NCBI GenBank assembly: GCA_900317955.1
Contig: ONIP01000001.1
Coordinates: 1-64,000 of the forward strand
DNA length: 64,000 nucleotides
Direction of reading: 5' to 3'
Source of the DNA: an uncultured Bacteroidales bacterium
Lineage (GTDB): Bacteria; Bacteroidota; Bacteroidia; Bacteroidales; P3
Made by a program: the position numbers and the translations under genes. The notes under the pieces are model-generated. The model saw only the letters and a list, made by a program, of their open reading frames with translations, was not told the DNA's origin and made no database searches. Below, one piece after another: positions 17,589 to 26,937 of this stretch. Position 1 is the stretch's first letter, and the number at the start of each line of letters is the position of its first letter.

Positions 17589-18932
17589 TCAATCTTCGCA
17601 AGCAAAGTTTTCAACAATCGTTGAACCGTCCACAACCATCCGCGTCACCATCCCAACCAAACCCCCTTCATACGGCCGTTGCAGTCGGATATAATTTTCA
17701 GTCCACCCTTGCATCATTTCCAATCCTTGCTCTGCCAACCCATTGTTGTTCAAACCATTCACAGCCACATGCCGCGTATGCTCCCACAACACCTCATGTT
17801 CCTTCCCCATCTGGCTCTGCACAAACTCATGCCTCATCCTTGCCGACAACTGCTGCAATTCAGCGGCACGGCGTCGGCGCTCCTCCACTGGAACTCTTTC
17901 GCCCAGCTTCATAGCCATCGTATTCGGGCGGTCAGAATAAGGAAACACATGCAAATACGAAATCGGCAAACGCTCTATAAATTCCTTGCCTTGAAGAAAC
18001 TCCTCTTCGCCTTCACCGTTGAACCCTGCAATTACGTCTGCCGCAATGCAGGCATCTGGCATAATGCTCTTTATGTATTCTACTCGTCGGGCATACAATT
18101 CCGTGTCGTAGCGTCTATGCATCATCTTCAGCACCTTGTCCGACCCCGCCTGCAACGGTATATGGAAATGAGGGAGAAAACCATTCGACCCTGCCACAAA
18201 ATCCAACAACTCTTCTGTAATCAAATTTGGCTCGATACTCGAAATCCTCCACCTCGCCACACCTTCCACCTTGTCCAGTTCACGCAGCAAGTCCACAAAA
18301 CGCTCCCCTCTTCCCTGTCCGAAAGTACCGGTATTCACACCCGTCAGCACCACCTCTCGCACACCCCTTTCGGCTATTTTTTTCGCCACTGAAACAGTCT
18401 CTGCCACCGTGGCCGAACGGCTCCTTCCTCGTGCAAACGGGATGGCACAATAGGTGCAGAAATAATCGCACCCGTCCTGAACCTTGAAAAACACACGGGT
18501 ACGGTCGTCCCCCGAAAAGCAAGGCACAAAACTCTTTGGCTCACCCGTATCAATCATCGGCTCACCTTCCTTTGCCTCACCTTTGTCTCTGGCCGCAAAC
18601 AAGTCCTTCACGATGCCCAGCAACTCATGCTTTCTGTCGTTACCCAGCACAATACTCACCCCCGGTATGGCAGCAATCTGTTCGGCTGCATTCTGTGCAT
18701 AGCAGCCTATCACGGCCACCGTCGCCGAAGGATTCTGCGACAACGCCTGCCGAATAGCTGTCCGGCACTTTTTTTCTGCCACCGAGGTCACCGTGCACGT
18801 ATTGATCACATACAAATCCGCCTCTCCTTTAAAGTCAACTATGGTAAAGCCTTCCTTCGCGAACATCTCCTGCAAATAGCTGGTTTCAGCAAAGTTTAAC
18901 TTACATCCAAGCGTATGCGTTGCTATTCTCAT
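17589..18932 (-). CDS. mtaB: tRNA (t6A37) methylthiotransferase
   Basis: The 447-residue enzyme adds the methylthio group to N6-threonylcarbamoyladenosine at position 37 of tRNAs. The N-terminal MTTase domain shows its three cluster cysteines in TLGCKLN (Cys10), INTCTVT (Cys46) and IGCYAQ (Cys77). The radical-SAM motif CDYFCTYC gives Cys155, Cys159 and Cys162, followed by FARGRSRS, and a TRAM-like domain ends the protein. GCKLN at the N-terminus and the length place it with MtaB rather than MiaB or RimO. An in-frame ATG five codons upstream (18947) exists, but MRIATHTLGCKLN matches the family start. Confidence 0.93.
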   Translation of the reverse strand: MRIATHTLGCKLNFAETSYLQEMFAKEGFTIVDFKGEADLYVINTCTVTSVAEKKCRTAIRQALSQNPSATVAVIGCYAQNAAEQIAAIPGVSIVLGNDRKHELLGIVKDLFAARDKGEAKEGEPMIDTGEPKSFVPCFSGDDRTRVFFKVQDGCDYFCTYCAIPFARGRSRSATVAETVSVAKKIAERGVREVVLTGVNTGTFGQGRGERFVDLLRELDKVEGVARWRISSIEPNLITEELLDFVAGSNGFLPHFHIPLQAGSDKVLKMMHRRYDTELYARRVEYIKSIMPDACIAADVIAGFNGEGEEEFLQGKEFIERLPISYLHVFPYSDRPNTMAMKLGERVPVEERRRRAAELQQLSARMRHEFVQSQMGKEHEVLWEHTRHVAVNGLNNNGLAEQGLEMMQGWTENYIRLQRPYEGGLVGMVTRMVVDGSTIVENFACED

Positions 18933-18989
18933 GAAAGTTAAAAACAATTAAAACAGTTACACAACCCCTAATATGTGGGAAAAAGTTAG

Positions 18990-18997
18990 TATTTTTG
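18990..18997 (+). promoter_or_regulatory. -7 box (TATTTTTG) of a putative small RNA
   Basis: TATTTTTG followed by GCAATCGC is the same 16-base arrangement as the promoter of the riboswitch transcript at 44378. No plus-strand protein gene follows within 1.3 kb. Confidence 0.55.
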
Positions 18998-19003
18998 CAA
19001 TCG

Positions 19004-19132
19004 CATTTGAGAGAGGAAAACGCATGTAAATGCAATCAATCAAGTGTTTAGGTTTTTTTGTTTTACCTAAAAAGGATTTTGTAATAGTGTTTAATGGGAA
19101 AGAGGATGCCGCGAGGCACCCTCTTTTTTTTT
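19004..19132 (+). ncRNA. Putative small RNA of about 130 nt
   Basis: The start is inferred from the -7 box at 18990-18997 and the end is fixed by a strong terminator: AGAGGATGCC (19101-19110) pairs with GGCACCCTCT (19115-19124), a GCGA tetraloop and a T-run. An inner hairpin pairs TTTAGGT (19048-19053 region) with ACCTAAA (19065-19071) around a T-rich loop. Genes on both sides run on the minus strand, so a plus-strand terminator here has no protein gene to serve. No reading frame of note is present. I do not recognise the RNA family; a 6S-like or trans-acting regulator is possible. Confidence 0.5.
19099..19132 (+). terminator. Rho-independent terminator of the small RNA
   Basis: A near-perfect 10-bp GC-rich stem with a GCGA loop is followed by nine T residues. 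The direction is clear because the minus-strand side lacks a T-run. Confidence 0.85.
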
Positions 19133-19136
19133 CATA

Positions 19137-20183
19137 TTAATGTTCATAAAAATCGAACACTCCGTCGGCCTCGATTGTCTTCTGCTCCAATTTTAAACTT
19201 TCGAGCAGTTTCTTGCAATCCTCATCGGGGAAAATATCGAAATCCGGCTTCGGGTCGAGAGCCAGAATCTCGCGGCCTTCGCTGTCGCGGGTCGTTCCAA
19301 CAATCAAATCAGTGGCCACCATAATGCGCCCCTCTTTGTTGGCAAGCGAGAACCGCTCGTCGCCCACATGGGCATACAAACGCTCTGCCTCCTCTTCGTC
19401 CACCAGCTTGGTGCCGTTGGTCAGATACACATACGTAGACTTCTTGCCCTTGGGTGCCATATAATTAATATCGTATATCGACACAAACTGTTCTTCAGGC
19501 ACCATCAGGCGCACCTCACGGTCGCGCATCACACCGTTGCGCCACGTCTCGTCCACCACCTTGCGGCCTTCTTCATAATACACAAAATGACCGTGTCTGT
19601 CACCCTTCACATAATAGCCCTCGCGAACCAAACGGCCTTCATTGTCATACTCCACCAGTCGGCCTTCAATGCCACCGTTCACGTAATTGGCTGTAATATA
19701 TCCTTTCAAGCCAATCCTTTTCCACCAACGCCCATGGCGATGGTTGTCATTCCAGTTACTCACCTCGGCTGTGTCACCGTCCGAATTGAACAGCACCTGT
19801 TGCCCATGGCGCACACCCATTTTATAATGGGTAATCTTCAACAATTTGCCTTTCTTCGAATAAAACTGCCACATTCCGTCGCGGTTCTTCTGGTTCAAAA
19901 CGCCCTTGGCAAGCATATTGCCCTCCGAGTCATACACCGTGTGGTTGCACACCTTGCCCGGCACCGTATACTCATTGCGTATACGCACCTTCCCGTCGGG
20001 ATAATAATAGGTAAAAGTACCTGTCTCCAAGCCGTCTACAAACTGGCCTTCGTACACCTTGGCCCCTTGGTTGTCGGTCTTCAGCCAATGACCCTGTCTG
20101 CGGCCTTGTCTGTCAATTTCATTCTGTGCCTGGCAGGCTAAACCGGCCATCACCAGCACTGCTAACAAGATTTTGTGTTTCAT
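19137..20183 (-). CDS. Exported MORN-repeat-variant protein
   Basis: The 348-residue product has a signal peptide (MKHKILLAVLVMAGLACQAQ). It then shows a run of MORN-like units from residue 27 to about 225, each with a G-x-W/F or G-x-F-x-x-Y-x-x-x-G-K pattern, for example QGRRQGHWLKTDNQG, DGLETGTFTYYYPDGKV and NRDGMWQFYSKKGKLLK. The last 120 residues carry a different domain without recognisable motif, ending in acidic residues. In Bacteroidetes such proteins are common outer envelope components with no assigned activity; a Cys at position 17 of the signal region may instead make it a lipoprotein. It is divergent from the TonB-dependent receptor gene, with a -7 box at 20277. Confidence 0.75.
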   Translation of the reverse strand: MKHKILLAVLVMAGLACQAQNEIDRQGRRQGHWLKTDNQGAKVYEGQFVDGLETGTFTYYYPDGKVRIRNEYTVPGKVCNHTVYDSEGNMLAKGVLNQKNRDGMWQFYSKKGKLLKITHYKMGVRHGQQVLFNSDGDTAEVSNWNDNHRHGRWWKRIGLKGYITANYVNGGIEGRLVEYDNEGRLVREGYYVKGDRHGHFVYYEEGRKVVDETWRNGVMRDREVRLMVPEEQFVSIYDINYMAPKGKKSTYVYLTNGTKLVDEEEAERLYAHVGDERFSLANKEGRIMVATDLIVGTTRDSEGREILALDPKPDFDIFPDEDCKKLLESLKLEQKTIEADGVFDFYEH

Positions 20184-20276
20184 TATCTATAAATTATTTC
20201 ATTTCTATCTATCTTGCCACGACGGCCAACACCCTCACTTCCCAAATCAAACAACCGTCAGCGGCAAAAGATTTTG

Positions 20277-20284
20277 CAAAAATA
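20277..20284 (-). promoter_or_regulatory. -7 box for the MORN-repeat gene
   Basis: CAAAAATA on the plus strand is TATTTTTG on the minus strand. It would give a leader of roughly 85-90 bases before the ATG at 20183. Confidence 0.5.
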
Positions 20285-20326
20285 CAATTTTTTTTCGAAT
20301 ACTCCGTTAATCAACTGCTAAAAATA

Positions 20327-22792
20327 ATGAACAAGACACTACTCATAACCCTAATAGCCTTGCTGCCATGCTGTTTGCCCTGTCTCCACGCGCAAGGCAC
20401 CCTCCACGGCAGAATTCTCTCTACTGAAGGCACCCCCGTCGAATACGCCACCATCGGCGTCGTCAGCACCACCTCGCCTTACGGCACCACCTCCGACAAC
20501 CGCGGCCGTTACAACCTCACCATCACCCAGCACGACACCGTTACCCTCCGAGTCTCCTGCAACGGATTCGCCCCCCTCGAACAACGTATCATCCTCTCCA
20601 ACGGGCAAACCCTGCGCCTCGACTTCGAGCTCAAACCCTCCAACACCCAACTCAACTCCGTCACCGTCACCGGCCAACGAGCTGCACCCACCTCCTTCAC
20701 ACATATCAACACCAAACAGATAGAACACCTCGTCGGTCCGGGCGAAAACATCGAATCCTTCATCAAAACCCTCCCCGACGTCAGCTCCAACAACGAGCTC
20801 TCCTCACAATACTCCGTCCGCGGCGGTTCCTTCGATGAAAACCTCGTCTATATCAACGGTGTCGAAATCTATCGTCCCCAACTCATCCGCAGCGGGCAAC
20901 AAGAAGGTCTCAGCATCATCAACCCCGCCCTCGTCGACCACATTTTCTTCTCCCCCGGAGGCTTTGATGCCACCTACGGCGACCGCATGTCCTCTGTCCT
21001 CGACATCATCTACATCCGCCCCTCACAACCCCGCCGCCAACTCTCCCTCTCCTTCCTCGGTGGCTCCGCCTCCGCCATTGGCACCATCGGCAACCGTTTC
21101 TCCTACGCCCTCGGCTTCCGCCACCACACCAACCGCTACCTTTTCTCAAGCATGGATACCGAAGGCAACTACACCTCAGCCTACACCGACCTCCAAGGTC
21201 TATTCCGCTACAGCATCAGCGACAGCCTTGAGCTCAGCCTTCTCGCCGTCTGGACTCGCAATGCCTACGGCCTCGTCCCCTACACCCGCACCACTACCTT
21301 CGGCACCTTCGACCAAGCACTCAAATTCGACGTCTATTTCGACGGCCTCGAAAACGACCGATACCGCACCCTCCTCGGTGCCTTCACCCTCAACTACCAC
21401 CCCAACGACGACATCAAACTTACCTGGACAACCTCTGCCCTCTCCAACCGCGAACAAGAAAGTTACGATATCCAAAGCCAATACTGGCTCTATGCCGTCG
21501 GTGTGGGCGAAAACGCCACCGACACTGTCCAGTTCGACCAAGGCGTCGGCACCTTCCTCGAACACGCCCGCAACCGCCAGAACATGACCATCTACTCTTC
21601 CGAACTCAACCTTGTCCGCTATGCACTCCTTGGCTCCTGGAATCTTGGTGTCAAAGCCCAGCTCGAACAAATCTCCGGCCATCTGCGCGAATGGAAACTC
21701 GTCGACAGTGCCGACTACTCCTACCCCACCACCCACCCCATACCAGGCATCAACGACACCGCAGTCCTCAACCCCGTACTCCAACTCTATTACAACGCCT
21801 CCAACAGCATCCAGACCCTCCGCGGCATAGCCTATGCCCAGCGCGACATCAACCTCTTCACCCGCCACGACGACATCATTAAACTCACCGCAGGTCTACG
21901 CGGCCAATACTACACCACCCACACGCTACATCCCTCCGCACCCCTCGCCTCTCAAATCCTCCTCTCCCCTCGCTTGTCGGCAAGCTACAAATCCCACTCC
22001 GCACCCAACCTCCTCTACCGCTTTGCCGCAGGCATCTACCAGCAACCCTCCCTCTACCGCGAAATACGACGCCTCGACGGCACCCTCTGCCACGACATCC
22101 CCGCGCAGCAATCCTACCAAGCCACCGCCTCACTCGACTGGGACCTCCACCTCTGGAACAAACCCTTCCGCCTCACCGCCGACATCTACTACAAATACCT
22201 CTCACACCTCATTCCCTACACCATCGACAACATGCGCATCCGCTACAACCCCGACCAACAAGCAGTAGGTTATGCCACGGGGCTCTCCCTCCGCATCAAC
22301 GGCGACTTCGTACCCGGACTCGAATCATGGGCAAGCATCTCGCTCATGAAAACACAAGAAGACATCCTCAACGACAACATAGGCTGGATCAACCGACCCA
22401 CCGACCAACGTCTCAGTTTCAAAATATTCCTGCAAGACTACCTCCCCACATTCCCCTGGTGGCGCATGAACCTCAGCTTCATCTTCGGCACCCGCACTCC
22501 CACCACCCATCCCTACCAAAACGACCGCTCTATTGAGAACTACCACCTCCCGCCCTACTTCCGCGCCGACTGGGGCAACACCATCCAACTCACACGCTTC
22601 GAAAGCATACGCCGCTCGGCCATCGGACGCATTTTCGACGACCTCTCCATCGGCATCGAAGTCTTCAACCTTTTCGACTACCACAACGTAGTCTCCTTCA
22701 TCTGGGTAGCCGACTACACCAACATCTACTACCCCGTCCCAAACTACCTCACCGCCCGCCAAATCAACATCAAAATCAACGCCTCATTTTAA
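20327..22792 (+). CDS. TonB-dependent outer-membrane receptor
   Basis: This 821-residue receptor has a signal peptide (MNKTLLITLIALLPCCLPCL), a carboxypeptidase-regulatory-like domain at about 25-110 (GTLHGRILSTEGTPVEYATI), and a plug domain with FIKTLPDVSSNNELSSQYSV, then the RGGSFDENLVYINGVEIYRP stretch and PGGFDATYGDRMSSVLDI. The rest is a 22-stranded barrel ending in a Phe (INIKINASF). It imports a ligand with TonB energy. It has no SusD partner beside it, so it is a stand-alone receptor rather than a glycan SusC/D pair; the substrate is unknown. Codon use is extremely C-rich. The true start is the ATG at 20327, not the upstream ATG at 20126 that overlaps the divergent gene. Confidence 0.88.
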   Translation: MNKTLLITLIALLPCCLPCLHAQGTLHGRILSTEGTPVEYATIGVVSTTSPYGTTSDNRGRYNLTITQHDTVTLRVSCNGFAPLEQRIILSNGQTLRLDFELKPSNTQLNSVTVTGQRAAPTSFTHINTKQIEHLVGPGENIESFIKTLPDVSSNNELSSQYSVRGGSFDENLVYINGVEIYRPQLIRSGQQEGLSIINPALVDHIFFSPGGFDATYGDRMSSVLDIIYIRPSQPRRQLSLSFLGGSASAIGTIGNRFSYALGFRHHTNRYLFSSMDTEGNYTSAYTDLQGLFRYSISDSLELSLLAVWTRNAYGLVPYTRTTTFGTFDQALKFDVYFDGLENDRYRTLLGAFTLNYHPNDDIKLTWTTSALSNREQESYDIQSQYWLYAVGVGENATDTVQFDQGVGTFLEHARNRQNMTIYSSELNLVRYALLGSWNLGVKAQLEQISGHLREWKLVDSADYSYPTTHPIPGINDTAVLNPVLQLYYNASNSIQTLRGIAYAQRDINLFTRHDDIIKLTAGLRGQYYTTHTLHPSAPLASQILLSPRLSASYKSHSAPNLLYRFAAGIYQQPSLYREIRRLDGTLCHDIPAQQSYQATASLDWDLHLWNKPFRLTADIYYKYLSHLIPYTIDNMRIRYNPDQQAVGYATGLSLRINGDFVPGLESWASISLMKTQEDILNDNIGWINRPTDQRLSFKIFLQDYLPTFPWWRMNLSFIFGTRTPTTHPYQNDRSIENYHLPPYFRADWGNTIQLTRFESIRRSAIGRIFDDLSIGIEVFNLFDYHNVVSFIWVADYTNIYYPVPNYLTARQINIKINASF

Positions 22793-22899
22793 TCTGTTGA
22801 TATGTTGATAAGTTGATATGTAAATCCACAAAAAACAACTTTAAACGTATCAACATTAAACCTATCAATATTTCAACAAAAAAACTTCAACATTTTACC

Positions 22900-24159
22900 A
22901 TGCTCCAGCCCCCCTCAATCCAACCTCTCATCCCGCAACAACACACCCTGCCCAACGGCAACACGCTCCACCTCTTCCCCAACGACGCCATCGGCATCGT
23001 CAAACTTGACATCACCCTCGAAGCCGGCAGTGCCTATCAAACCCTCAAAAGCCAGGCCCACGCCGCCAACCAACTCTTCGGCGAAGCCACAGCTATCCAC
23101 TCCGCCGAACAAATCGCCCAATTCCTCGACTTCCATGGCATCGTCGTAGAACGCTCCGCCGACGTATGCCAAAGCAACATCTCCTACTATTTCCTCCGCA
23201 AATTCGCCGACCAGCTCCTCCCCCTCATAGCCGAATCCTTCCAGCAACCCCTCGTCACTCCCCAACTGTTCCAATCCTACCTCAGCCGACGCACCAACCA
23301 AATAAGCACCAACCTGCAAAAAACCAGCTACCAAGCCCGCAACCGCTACTACCAACTCCTCTACGGATTCCAACACCCCATTGGCACCTACGCACTCCCC
23401 GCCGACCTCCAGCACCTCACCCTCCAATCCGTCCAAGACTTTATCCACCTCCACTACCACCTCGCTCACGCCCACCTCATCCTCAGCGGCCCCATCGACG
23501 ACCAACTCCTCGCCCTTGCCGACAACCACCTTGCTCCCACCTCTGCCTCTGCCCCCACCGCTCCTCTACCCCTCACCGTCACCCCCCAGCCCTACGTCCC
23601 CACATCACACATCTCCCTTCCCAACAACGTCCAGTCAACCATACGCATAGGCCGCCTTCTCCCCTTTCCTTGGCACAGCCTCGACTACACCCGCTTTATG
23701 GTGCTCAACACCCTGCTCGGCGGTTACTTCGGCTCCCGTCTCATGAGCAACCTGCGCGAAGACAAAGGCTACACCTACGGCATTTACAGCCAAACCCAAA
23801 TCTTCCGCAACAGCATAGCACTATACATCACCGCCGACGTCGCCGCTCAATCCACCCCCGACGCCGTGCACCAAATATTCCAAGAAATAAACCGTCTGCA
23901 GCAGGAACCCGTCACCGACGCCGAACTCGACCGCGTCCGCAACTACATGATGGGCGACTTCATACGCAGCATCGACGGCACCTTCGAAATCTCCGAACGC
24001 TACCGCCAGATGGTCTCCACCCAAGTCGACGAACGCCTCTCCACCAACCTGATGCAAACCCTCGCCGACGTCACTCCCGCCCAACTCCAAACCCTCGCCC
24101 AATCCACTCTGACCGACCTCCTGACAGTAACCGCCGGCCCCGACCCCAATCAACAATAA
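22900..24159 (+). CDS. M16 peptidase homologue without the zinc motif
   Basis: The 419-residue product has the two-lobe M16 (insulinase/mitochondrial processing peptidase) layout: LPNGNTLHLFPND near 20, a C-terminal lobe with GGYFGSRLMSNLREDKGYTYGIYS near 280-303 (the conserved R/Y region) and ELDRVRNYMMGDFIRS near 347. The catalytic HxxEH motif in lobe one is replaced by HAANQ (SQAHAANQLFGEAT). It is therefore probably an inactive partner of an active M16 subunit, which is not in this window. No signal peptide is visible. It follows the TonB receptor by 107 bases on the same strand and shares its C-rich codon use. The ATG at 22900 fits the family start; the 29 codons upstream are A-rich leader. 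Confidence 0.82.
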   Translation: MLQPPSIQPLIPQQHTLPNGNTLHLFPNDAIGIVKLDITLEAGSAYQTLKSQAHAANQLFGEATAIHSAEQIAQFLDFHGIVVERSADVCQSNISYYFLRKFADQLLPLIAESFQQPLVTPQLFQSYLSRRTNQISTNLQKTSYQARNRYYQLLYGFQHPIGTYALPADLQHLTLQSVQDFIHLHYHLAHAHLILSGPIDDQLLALADNHLAPTSASAPTAPLPLTVTPQPYVPTSHISLPNNVQSTIRIGRLLPFPWHSLDYTRFMVLNTLLGGYFGSRLMSNLREDKGYTYGIYSQTQIFRNSIALYITADVAAQSTPDAVHQIFQEINRLQQEPVTDAELDRVRNYMMGDFIRSIDGTFEISERYRQMVSTQVDERLSTNLMQTLADVTPAQLQTLAQSTLTDLLTVTAGPDPNQQ

Positions 24160-24337
24160 CAAAAACACCAACCGCCCCAAGCCACATCCTTGGGCAATTG
24201 GACAACAATTGTTCCGCCTTTGCCTTCCATTTCACAAATGCCAAACAAAAGCAGAACAATGGTAATTTTACCAGTGAACCCTTGGGCATAGAGAATCCTT
24301 TTCGTTAATAAAAAATATATATATCAAAAAAAAAATG

Positions 24338-24345
24338 TAAATTTG
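24338..24345 (+). promoter_or_regulatory. -7 box (TAAATTTG) for the carbamate kinase operon
   Basis: TAAATTTG fits TAnnTTTG and lies 63 bases before the carbamate kinase ATG in an AT-rich leader. The rest of the 248-base gap (24160-24407) shows nothing else I can name. Confidence 0.6.
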
Positions 24346-24407
24346 CAATTCCAATTACTTTATATAATTAGACGTAACATTATAAAAACTAACAATATAT
24401 ATACGAA

Positions 24408-25343
24408 ATGAGAAAACTCGCTGTAGTGGCTTTTGGCGGCAATGCATTGCTCCGCAGTGGCCAAAAGGGCACTTATCAGGAACAAATAGAAAACGTTGAA
24501 CAAACATGTGAATCGCTCTGCAACTTGTTAAAGCGCAATTACAACATCGTTATCGGACACGGTAACGGCCCTCAGGTGGGAAATGTAATGCTGCAACACG
24601 AAGAGGGCAAGCGCGCCGGCATCGAGGCTATGCCGATGGATTTTTGCGTGGCCGAAACCCAAGGCTCTATTGCCTATCTTATCGAGATGGGTCTCCGCAA
24701 CGTGATGGCCCGCCACGACATTCAGCGCGACGTGGTGACACTGGTTACCCAGGTGGCCGTTAACAAGTTCGACCCCATGTTCCAGAACCCTACCAAGCCT
24801 GTGGGACCGTACTATACCAAAGAGCAGGCCGAAGAGCTGGCAAAGACCACCGGTGCCGTCTATAAGGAAGACCCCAAGGGCCGCGGCTGGCGCAAGGTGG
24901 TGGCTTCGCCCAAACCCACCCGTATCAACAACATCAAAATAGTGCAGAAACTGGCCAGCGCAGGCAACATTGTGGTTACCGTTGGCGGCGGTGGAATCCC
25001 CGTGGTTGAAGAGAGCGACTACGTTAGAGGTATCGAAGCCGTTATCGACAAAGACCTTGCCAGTGCCCTTTGCGCCATCGAAATCGGTGCCGACGAGTTC
25101 TATATCCTCACCGACGTACCCAAGGTCTACATCAATTTCCGCAAGGAGAACGAGCAGGCTCTTGACACCATTACCGTGGACGAGGCAAAGAAACTTCTCG
25201 AAGAAGGCCACTTTGCCGAAGGCAGCATGGCTCCGAAGATTCGCGCAGCCATCATGTTTGTTGAGAACGGCGGCAAGGAGTGCATCATCACCGAGGCTGG
25301 CCAACTGGACAACCCCAACTGCGGCACCCGCATAGTGCGGTAA
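24408..25343 (+). CDS. arcC: Carbamate kinase
   Basis: This 311-residue cytosolic kinase interconverts carbamoyl phosphate + ADP and carbamate + ATP, and gives ATP in arginine/citrulline breakdown. Landmarks are the N-terminal VVAFGGNALLRSGQKGT (6-22), HGNGPQVGN near 50, the PTKPVGPYYT region near 128, VVASPKPTRI near 163, the glycine-rich VTVGGGGIPVV near 192, DKDLASALCA near 215 and GSMAPKIRAAIMFVENGG near 280. The length matches the family. It heads a group with a small membrane gene and ornithine carbamoyltransferase, together making ATP from citrulline. No arginine deiminase is in the window. Confidence 0.96.
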   Translation: MRKLAVVAFGGNALLRSGQKGTYQEQIENVEQTCESLCNLLKRNYNIVIGHGNGPQVGNVMLQHEEGKRAGIEAMPMDFCVAETQGSIAYLIEMGLRNVMARHDIQRDVVTLVTQVAVNKFDPMFQNPTKPVGPYYTKEQAEELAKTTGAVYKEDPKGRGWRKVVASPKPTRINNIKIVQKLASAGNIVVTVGGGGIPVVEESDYVRGIEAVIDKDLASALCAIEIGADEFYILTDVPKVYINFRKENEQALDTITVDEAKKLLEEGHFAEGSMAPKIRAAIMFVENGGKECIITEAGQLDNPNCGTRIVR

Positions 25344-25392
25344 TAATCCTGAATATTCTGATTTTTCCGAATAACCTGAATATTGCACAATC

Positions 25393-25812
25393 ATGAACCA
25401 ATTCACAAACTTACCAAATTTCAGACCTTTCATGCTGAAGGTGGCCATCATGGGCGGAGTGCTGCTGCTGGTTGCCTTGGTTCTGAAAGTGGCTGGAGTG
25501 CATTACAACGATGCCCTGCTCTCGGTAGGCTTCGGCACATTGGCAGTAGTAGCTTTCTGTTTAGGAAAGTTGTTTCCCGGCACCCATCGCATCGGTGCAC
25601 CCCTCTGGAAGTTTGCGATGACACTCACCGGTTACTCGCTGGCGGCTGCCCTGATAGGACTGCTGTTTATCATTATGCATTGGCCTGGCAGCGATAAGTT
25701 GACGATTATCGGTGTCGGCTGTTTGGCCGTCTGTGCAATCGCATGGTTGGTGTATTTACTCTACTATAAGAAAAACAAAGACAATCAAATATTTGAAGAA
25801 GAAAACAATTAA
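25393..25812 (+). CDS. Small four-helix membrane protein (GldL-like motif)
   Basis: This 139-residue protein has four hydrophobic segments at about residues 14-33, 42-58, 73-94 and 103-123, and a charged C-terminus (YKKNKDNQIFEEENN). The LLFIIMHWPGSDKLTIIG stretch near 88-105 recalls the membrane part of gliding protein GldL (HWPG motif), but the protein is far shorter than GldL and lacks its cytoplasmic domain. Similar small proteins are common in Bacteroidetes and have no assigned role. It lies between carbamate kinase and ornithine carbamoyltransferase (49 and 20 bases away), so it is in the same transcript. A link to their metabolism is only inferred. Confidence 0.6.
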   Translation: MNQFTNLPNFRPFMLKVAIMGGVLLLVALVLKVAGVHYNDALLSVGFGTLAVVAFCLGKLFPGTHRIGAPLWKFAMTLTGYSLAAALIGLLFIIMHWPGSDKLTIIGVGCLAVCAIAWLVYLLYYKKNKDNQIFEEENN

Positions 25813-25832
25813 TTATTTAAAACAACAATAAC

Positions 25833-26834
25833 ATGGCTTACAATTTAAGAAACCGCAATTTTCTGAAGATTTTAGACTTCAGCCCCAAGGAACTCAACTA
25901 TCTGCTTGACCTGGCTCGCGACCTGAAACGCGCCAAGTATACCGGTACCGAGCAGCCCACACTTAAAGGCAAGAACATCGCTTTGATTTTCGAGAAGACC
26001 TCCACCCGCACCCGCTGCGCTTTCGAGGTCGGTGCCAAAGACCAAGGTGCACACGTCACCTATCTGGGTCCCACCGGCAGCCAGATCGGCGTTAAAGAGA
26101 GCATGAAGGACACCGCCCGCGTGCTGGGTCGCATGTTCGACGGCATCGAGTATCGTGGCTTCAAGCAGGAGACCGTCGAGGAGTTGGCTAAATACGCTGG
26201 CGTTCCCGTGTGGAACGGCCTTACCAACGAGAGCCACCCCACTCAGATTCTCGCTGACTTCCTCACCATGCAGGAGCATGTTGACAAACCCCTCAACCAA
26301 GTGACCTTTGCCTACGTTGGCGACGCCCGCTTCAACATGGGTAACAGCCTGATGGTTGGTGGCGCCAAGATGGGCATGGATGTCCGCATCATCGCTCCCA
26401 AGAAACTTCAGCCGGATGCCAAGCTGGTGAAGACCTGCAAAGAGATTGCCAAAGAGACTGGCGCCAAAGTGACCGTCACCGACGACCCCGTGAAGGGTGT
26501 GAAGGGCTGCGACTTTATCTATACCGACGTTTGGGTCTCCATGGGTGAACCCGCCGAGGTGTGGAAAGAGCGTATCGACATGCTGATGCCCTATCAGGTG
26601 AACGCCCAGATGATGAAGAACACTGGCAACCCCAAATGCAAATTCATGCACTGCCTGCCCGCATACCACAATCTGGAGACCCAGGTTGGCCGCGATGTCA
26701 ACAAACAGTTCGGTCTCGACGGTATCGAGGTGACCGAAGAGGTGTTTGAGAGCGAGAACAGCATCGTATTCGACGAGGCTGAGAACCGTATGCACACCAT
26801 CAAGGCCGTTATGGTTGCCACCCTTGGTGACTAA
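25833..26834 (+). CDS. Ornithine carbamoyltransferase
   Basis: This 333-residue enzyme carries out the carbamoyl phosphate + ornithine to citrulline reaction, reversible in the catabolic arginine deiminase path. The carbamoyl phosphate site [10 protein letters not shown] is near residues 57-66, followed by [20 protein letters not shown] near 90-109, the ornithine-binding DVWVSMGE near 231 and HCLPAYHN near 272. The 333-residue length and the EYRG region match catabolic-type (ArcB) enzymes, and the adjacency to carbamate kinase supports a catabolic role in making ATP. An anabolic ArgF role cannot be excluded. It is followed by a long-stemmed hairpin. Confidence 0.93.
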   Translation: MAYNLRNRNFLKILDFSPKELNYLLDLARDLKRAKYTGTEQPTLKGKNIALIFEKTSTRTRCAFEVGAKDQGAHVTYLGPTGSQIGVKESMKDTARVLGRMFDGIEYRGFKQETVEELAKYAGVPVWNGLTNESHPTQILADFLTMQEHVDKPLNQVTFAYVGDARFNMGNSLMVGGAKMGMDVRIIAPKKLQPDAKLVKTCKEIAKETGAKVTVTDDPVKGVKGCDFIYTDVWVSMGEPAEVWKERIDMLMPYQVNAQMMKNTGNPKCKFMHCLPAYHNLETQVGRDVNKQFGLDGIEVTEEVFESENSIVFDEAENRMHTIKAVMVATLGD

Positions 26835-26849
26835 GCGAATTGAAAGGTG

Positions 26850-26915
26850 AAAATTGAAAATTGAAATGTGGCGACCATGCTGGCCACCCATTTCAATTTT
26901 CAATTTTTAATTTTT
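26850..26915 (+). terminator. Long AT-rich hairpin after the carbamoyltransferase gene
   Basis: The 19 bases at 26850-26868 (AAAATTGAAAATTGAAATG) are the exact reverse complement of 26889-26907, with a GC-rich middle (TGGCGACC...GGCCACC). A T-rich tail follows. It ends the arc-type transcript or limits read-through into the transporter gene 23 bases later. Confidence 0.7.
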
Positions 26916-26937
26916 GTTTTTCATTTTAATTCAATCT

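Noticed and set aside
23166..24308. Pro/His-rich plus-strand frame of 380 residues over the M16 gene
   Set aside because: Low-complexity frame shift of the C-rich M16 gene.
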